The notes beneath the pieces are model-generated. The model worked only from the letters and a program-made list of their open reading frames with translations, had not been told where the DNA came from and made no database searches. From Gammaproteobacteria bacterium (GTDB taxonomy: Bacteria > Pseudomonadota > Gammaproteobacteria > Chromatiales > Chromatiaceae): a stretch of 60,685 bases of DNA. Positions 59,144-60,685 of this stretch are shown in pieces. The position numbers were made by a program, and so were the translations under genes. The stretch is from contig JASBTJ010000090.1 of NCBI GenBank assembly GCA_030148485.1, forward strand, positions 1-60,685, read 5' to 3'. Numbering within the stretch: the stretch's first letter is position 1; the number at the start of each line of letters is the position of its first letter.

Positions 59144-60412
59144 ATGAGCCTAGACAGCAATCAGCGCTTCGTCAGCCGGCTGACGCGCAATACATTAGCG
59201 CTGATACTTGCCGGCGGCAGAGGTTCCCGACTGAAACACCTGACCCAGTGGCGGTCGAAGCCGGCAGTCCCGTTCGGCGGCAAGTTCCGCATTATCGATT
59301 TTCCACTTTCCAACTGTATCAATTCCGGCATCCGCCGCATCGGCGTGCTGACGCAGTACAAGGCCCACTCGCTGATACTGCATATTCAACGCGGCTGGGG
59401 CTTCCTGCGCGGCGAGTTCGGCGAGTTCGTCGAACTGTTGCCGGCACAGCAACGTATCGAAAGCAATTGGTATGCCGGAACGGCGGACGCCATCTATCAG
59501 AACCTGGACATCATTCGTAACCATGCACCTGAGTATGTGCTCATCCTGGCGGGCGATCACGTCTACAAGATGGATTATGGCGCCATGGTCGCACGGCATG
59601 TGGAAAGCGGCGCGGATTTGACGGTGGCCTGCCTGGAGGTGCCGCTGTCGCAGGCCCGGGCCTTCGGTGTGCTGCAGGCCGACGAAGCGGGACAGGTGAT
59701 CAGCTTCGTGGAAAAACCCAGCGATCCGGAGCCGATCCCCGGCAGGCCGGGGCTCGCCCTGGCGTCGATGGGGATCTATGTGTTCAATCGCGCCTTTTTG
59801 TTCTAGCAGCTGATCCGTGATGCCGACTCGCCGACCTCCAGCCATGACTTCGGCAAGGACATCATTCCCGAGGTCATCAACAAGTACCGCTGCCAAGTCT
59901 ATCCGTTTCGTGAGCCGGACAGCGGTGAGCAGGCCTACTGGCGTGACGTTGGCACCGTCGACGCCTTCTGGGAAGCAAACCTGGAACTGATCGGTGTCAC
60001 ACCGCCGTTCAACCTGTACGACGAAAACTGGCCCATCTGGACCTACCAGGAGCAATTGCCGCCGGCGAAATTCGTCTTCGACGACCCCAACCGACGTGGC
60101 ATGGCGGTGGATTCCATGGTCTCGGGGGGCTGCATCATCTCGGGCGCAACGGTGCGTCATTCATTGCTGTTTTCGCATGTGCATGTCCATTCGTATGCAC
60201 TGATCGAAAACAGCGTCGTGTTGCCCGATGTACAGATCGGTCGCCACGCCCGTATCCGCAAGGCCGTCATCGACCGGGGTTGTGTGATCCCGGAGGGGAC
60301 GGTGATCGGCGAAGACCCGGCCGCCGACGCCGAGCGATTTCATGTGTCCGAAGGCGGTGTGGTGCTGGTCACCCCGGACATGCTGGGGCAGGTGAAACAC
60401 TATGTCCGATAA
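59144..60412 (+). pseudogene. glgC: Glucose-1-phosphate adenylyltransferase interrupted by an amber codon
   Basis: Makes ADP-glucose for GlgA. The first 220 codons encode a normal GlgC N-half: [46 protein letters not shown] and VEKPSDPEP. Codon 221 (59804-59806) is TAG. The same frame then continues with normal GlgC sequence for 201 more codons ([54 protein letters not shown]) to TAA at 60410. Homologues have FLFEQLI at this place, so GAG to TAG is the simplest change. Joined length (422 codons) is normal. It could be a real nonsense mutation, suppressed, or a base-call error. Confidence 0.9.
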
Positions 60413-60685
60413 ACGCCAACCCATGCCGGTGGTACTGTGCTGGCACATGCATCAACCCGACTACCGGGGGCCGGATCATAGCGACTACCAGTTGCCCTGG
60501 GTCTACCTGCACGGCATCAAGGACTATGTCGACATGGCCTACCATCTGGAGCATGTGGATGGTGCCAGGGCGGTGGTGAATTTCACCCCAACTCTGCTCG
60601 AGCAGCTCGATGACTATGTTGTGCAGATCAATGCTTGGCTGAGCGACGGCCGACACATCGGCGACCCGTTGCTGGCAGCGCTGGC
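60402..60685 (+). CDS. Glycoside hydrolase family 57 protein, N-terminal part
   Basis: The first 94 codons of a gene running off the window. [20 protein letters not shown] and [20 protein letters not shown] are the typical GH57 opening, where the HMHQPxYR motif lines the active site. GH57 members include amylopullulanases, 4-alpha-glucanotransferases and branching enzymes; which type cannot be told from this part. Its ATG overlaps the end of glgC by 11 bases, so it belongs to the glycogen locus. Confidence 0.88.
   Translation, partial: MSDKRQPMPVVLCWHMHQPDYRGPDHSDYQLPWVYLHGIKDYVDMAYHLEHVDGARAVVNFTPTLLEQLDDYVVQINAWLSDGRHIGDPLLAAL

Overview
The window looks like chromosome from a gammaproteobacterium of high GC content, probably a facultatively anaerobic, Chromatiales-like or sulfur-oxidizer-like lineage. 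This is inferred from gene content: folK/deoxynucleoside kinase/panB/panC order, pcnB with a non-AUG start, mltF, hrpB, tadA, PEP carboxylase, UbiUVT and DUF2173 genes. It was not checked by database search.

Layout. (1) 1-141: the end of an IS3-type insertion sequence leaving the window. (2) 560-2800: small envelope or stress genes (DUF1328, DUF1134, an OmpA-like protein, a 59-residue lipoprotein, a PLDc_N membrane peptide). (3) 3025-5119: a sigma-54-type response regulator with a short, degenerate kinase-like partner. (4) 5346-16213: metabolic and housekeeping genes (an aldehyde dehydrogenase lacking its catalytic Cys, MgtC-like protein, MFS transporter, tadA, a metallo-hydrolase, mltF, hrpB, a double-receiver response regulator, DUF2970, a coiled-coil/winged-helix DNA-binding protein). 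(5) 16213-18380: mnmH-selD. (6) 18657-22194: a TPR protein and valS.

(7) 22.3-40.7 kb is the most interesting part: a block of genes for anaerobic life with five sites resembling FNR/ANR/DNR boxes. It holds nrdD-nrdG (with the glycyl-radical tail of NrdD on a separate 55-residue ORF), mogA, and a long minus-strand series: pentaheme NapC-like protein, diheme cytochrome c, NapA-like molybdoenzyme, NapG, NapH, a second NapG, a FixH-like protein, a second membrane polyferredoxin, a NapF-like ferredoxin, a radical SAM protein, UbiT, UbiU, UbiV and YhcC. Divergent from it are three tandem DUF2173-like genes, which converge on an ODP/flavodiiron-like metallo-beta-lactamase-fold gene. Electron transfer, quinone synthesis without O2, molybdenum cofactor and anaerobic dNTP supply are thus grouped.

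(8) 41.7-45.9 kb: pcnB (apparent ATC start), folK, deoxynucleoside kinase, panB, panC. (9) 45.9-50.7 kb: metallophosphoesterase, MscS channel, Sel1-SPOR protein, an orphan dCache sensor. (10) 50.7-60.7 kb: ppc-glgA, pgi, glgB, glgC (interrupted by an in-frame amber codon) and the start of a GH57 gene, a carbon-storage locus.

A structured repeat of about 120-130 bp occurs three times (7246, 10194, 18463), always in the same orientation. I found no tRNA, rRNA or CRISPR array.
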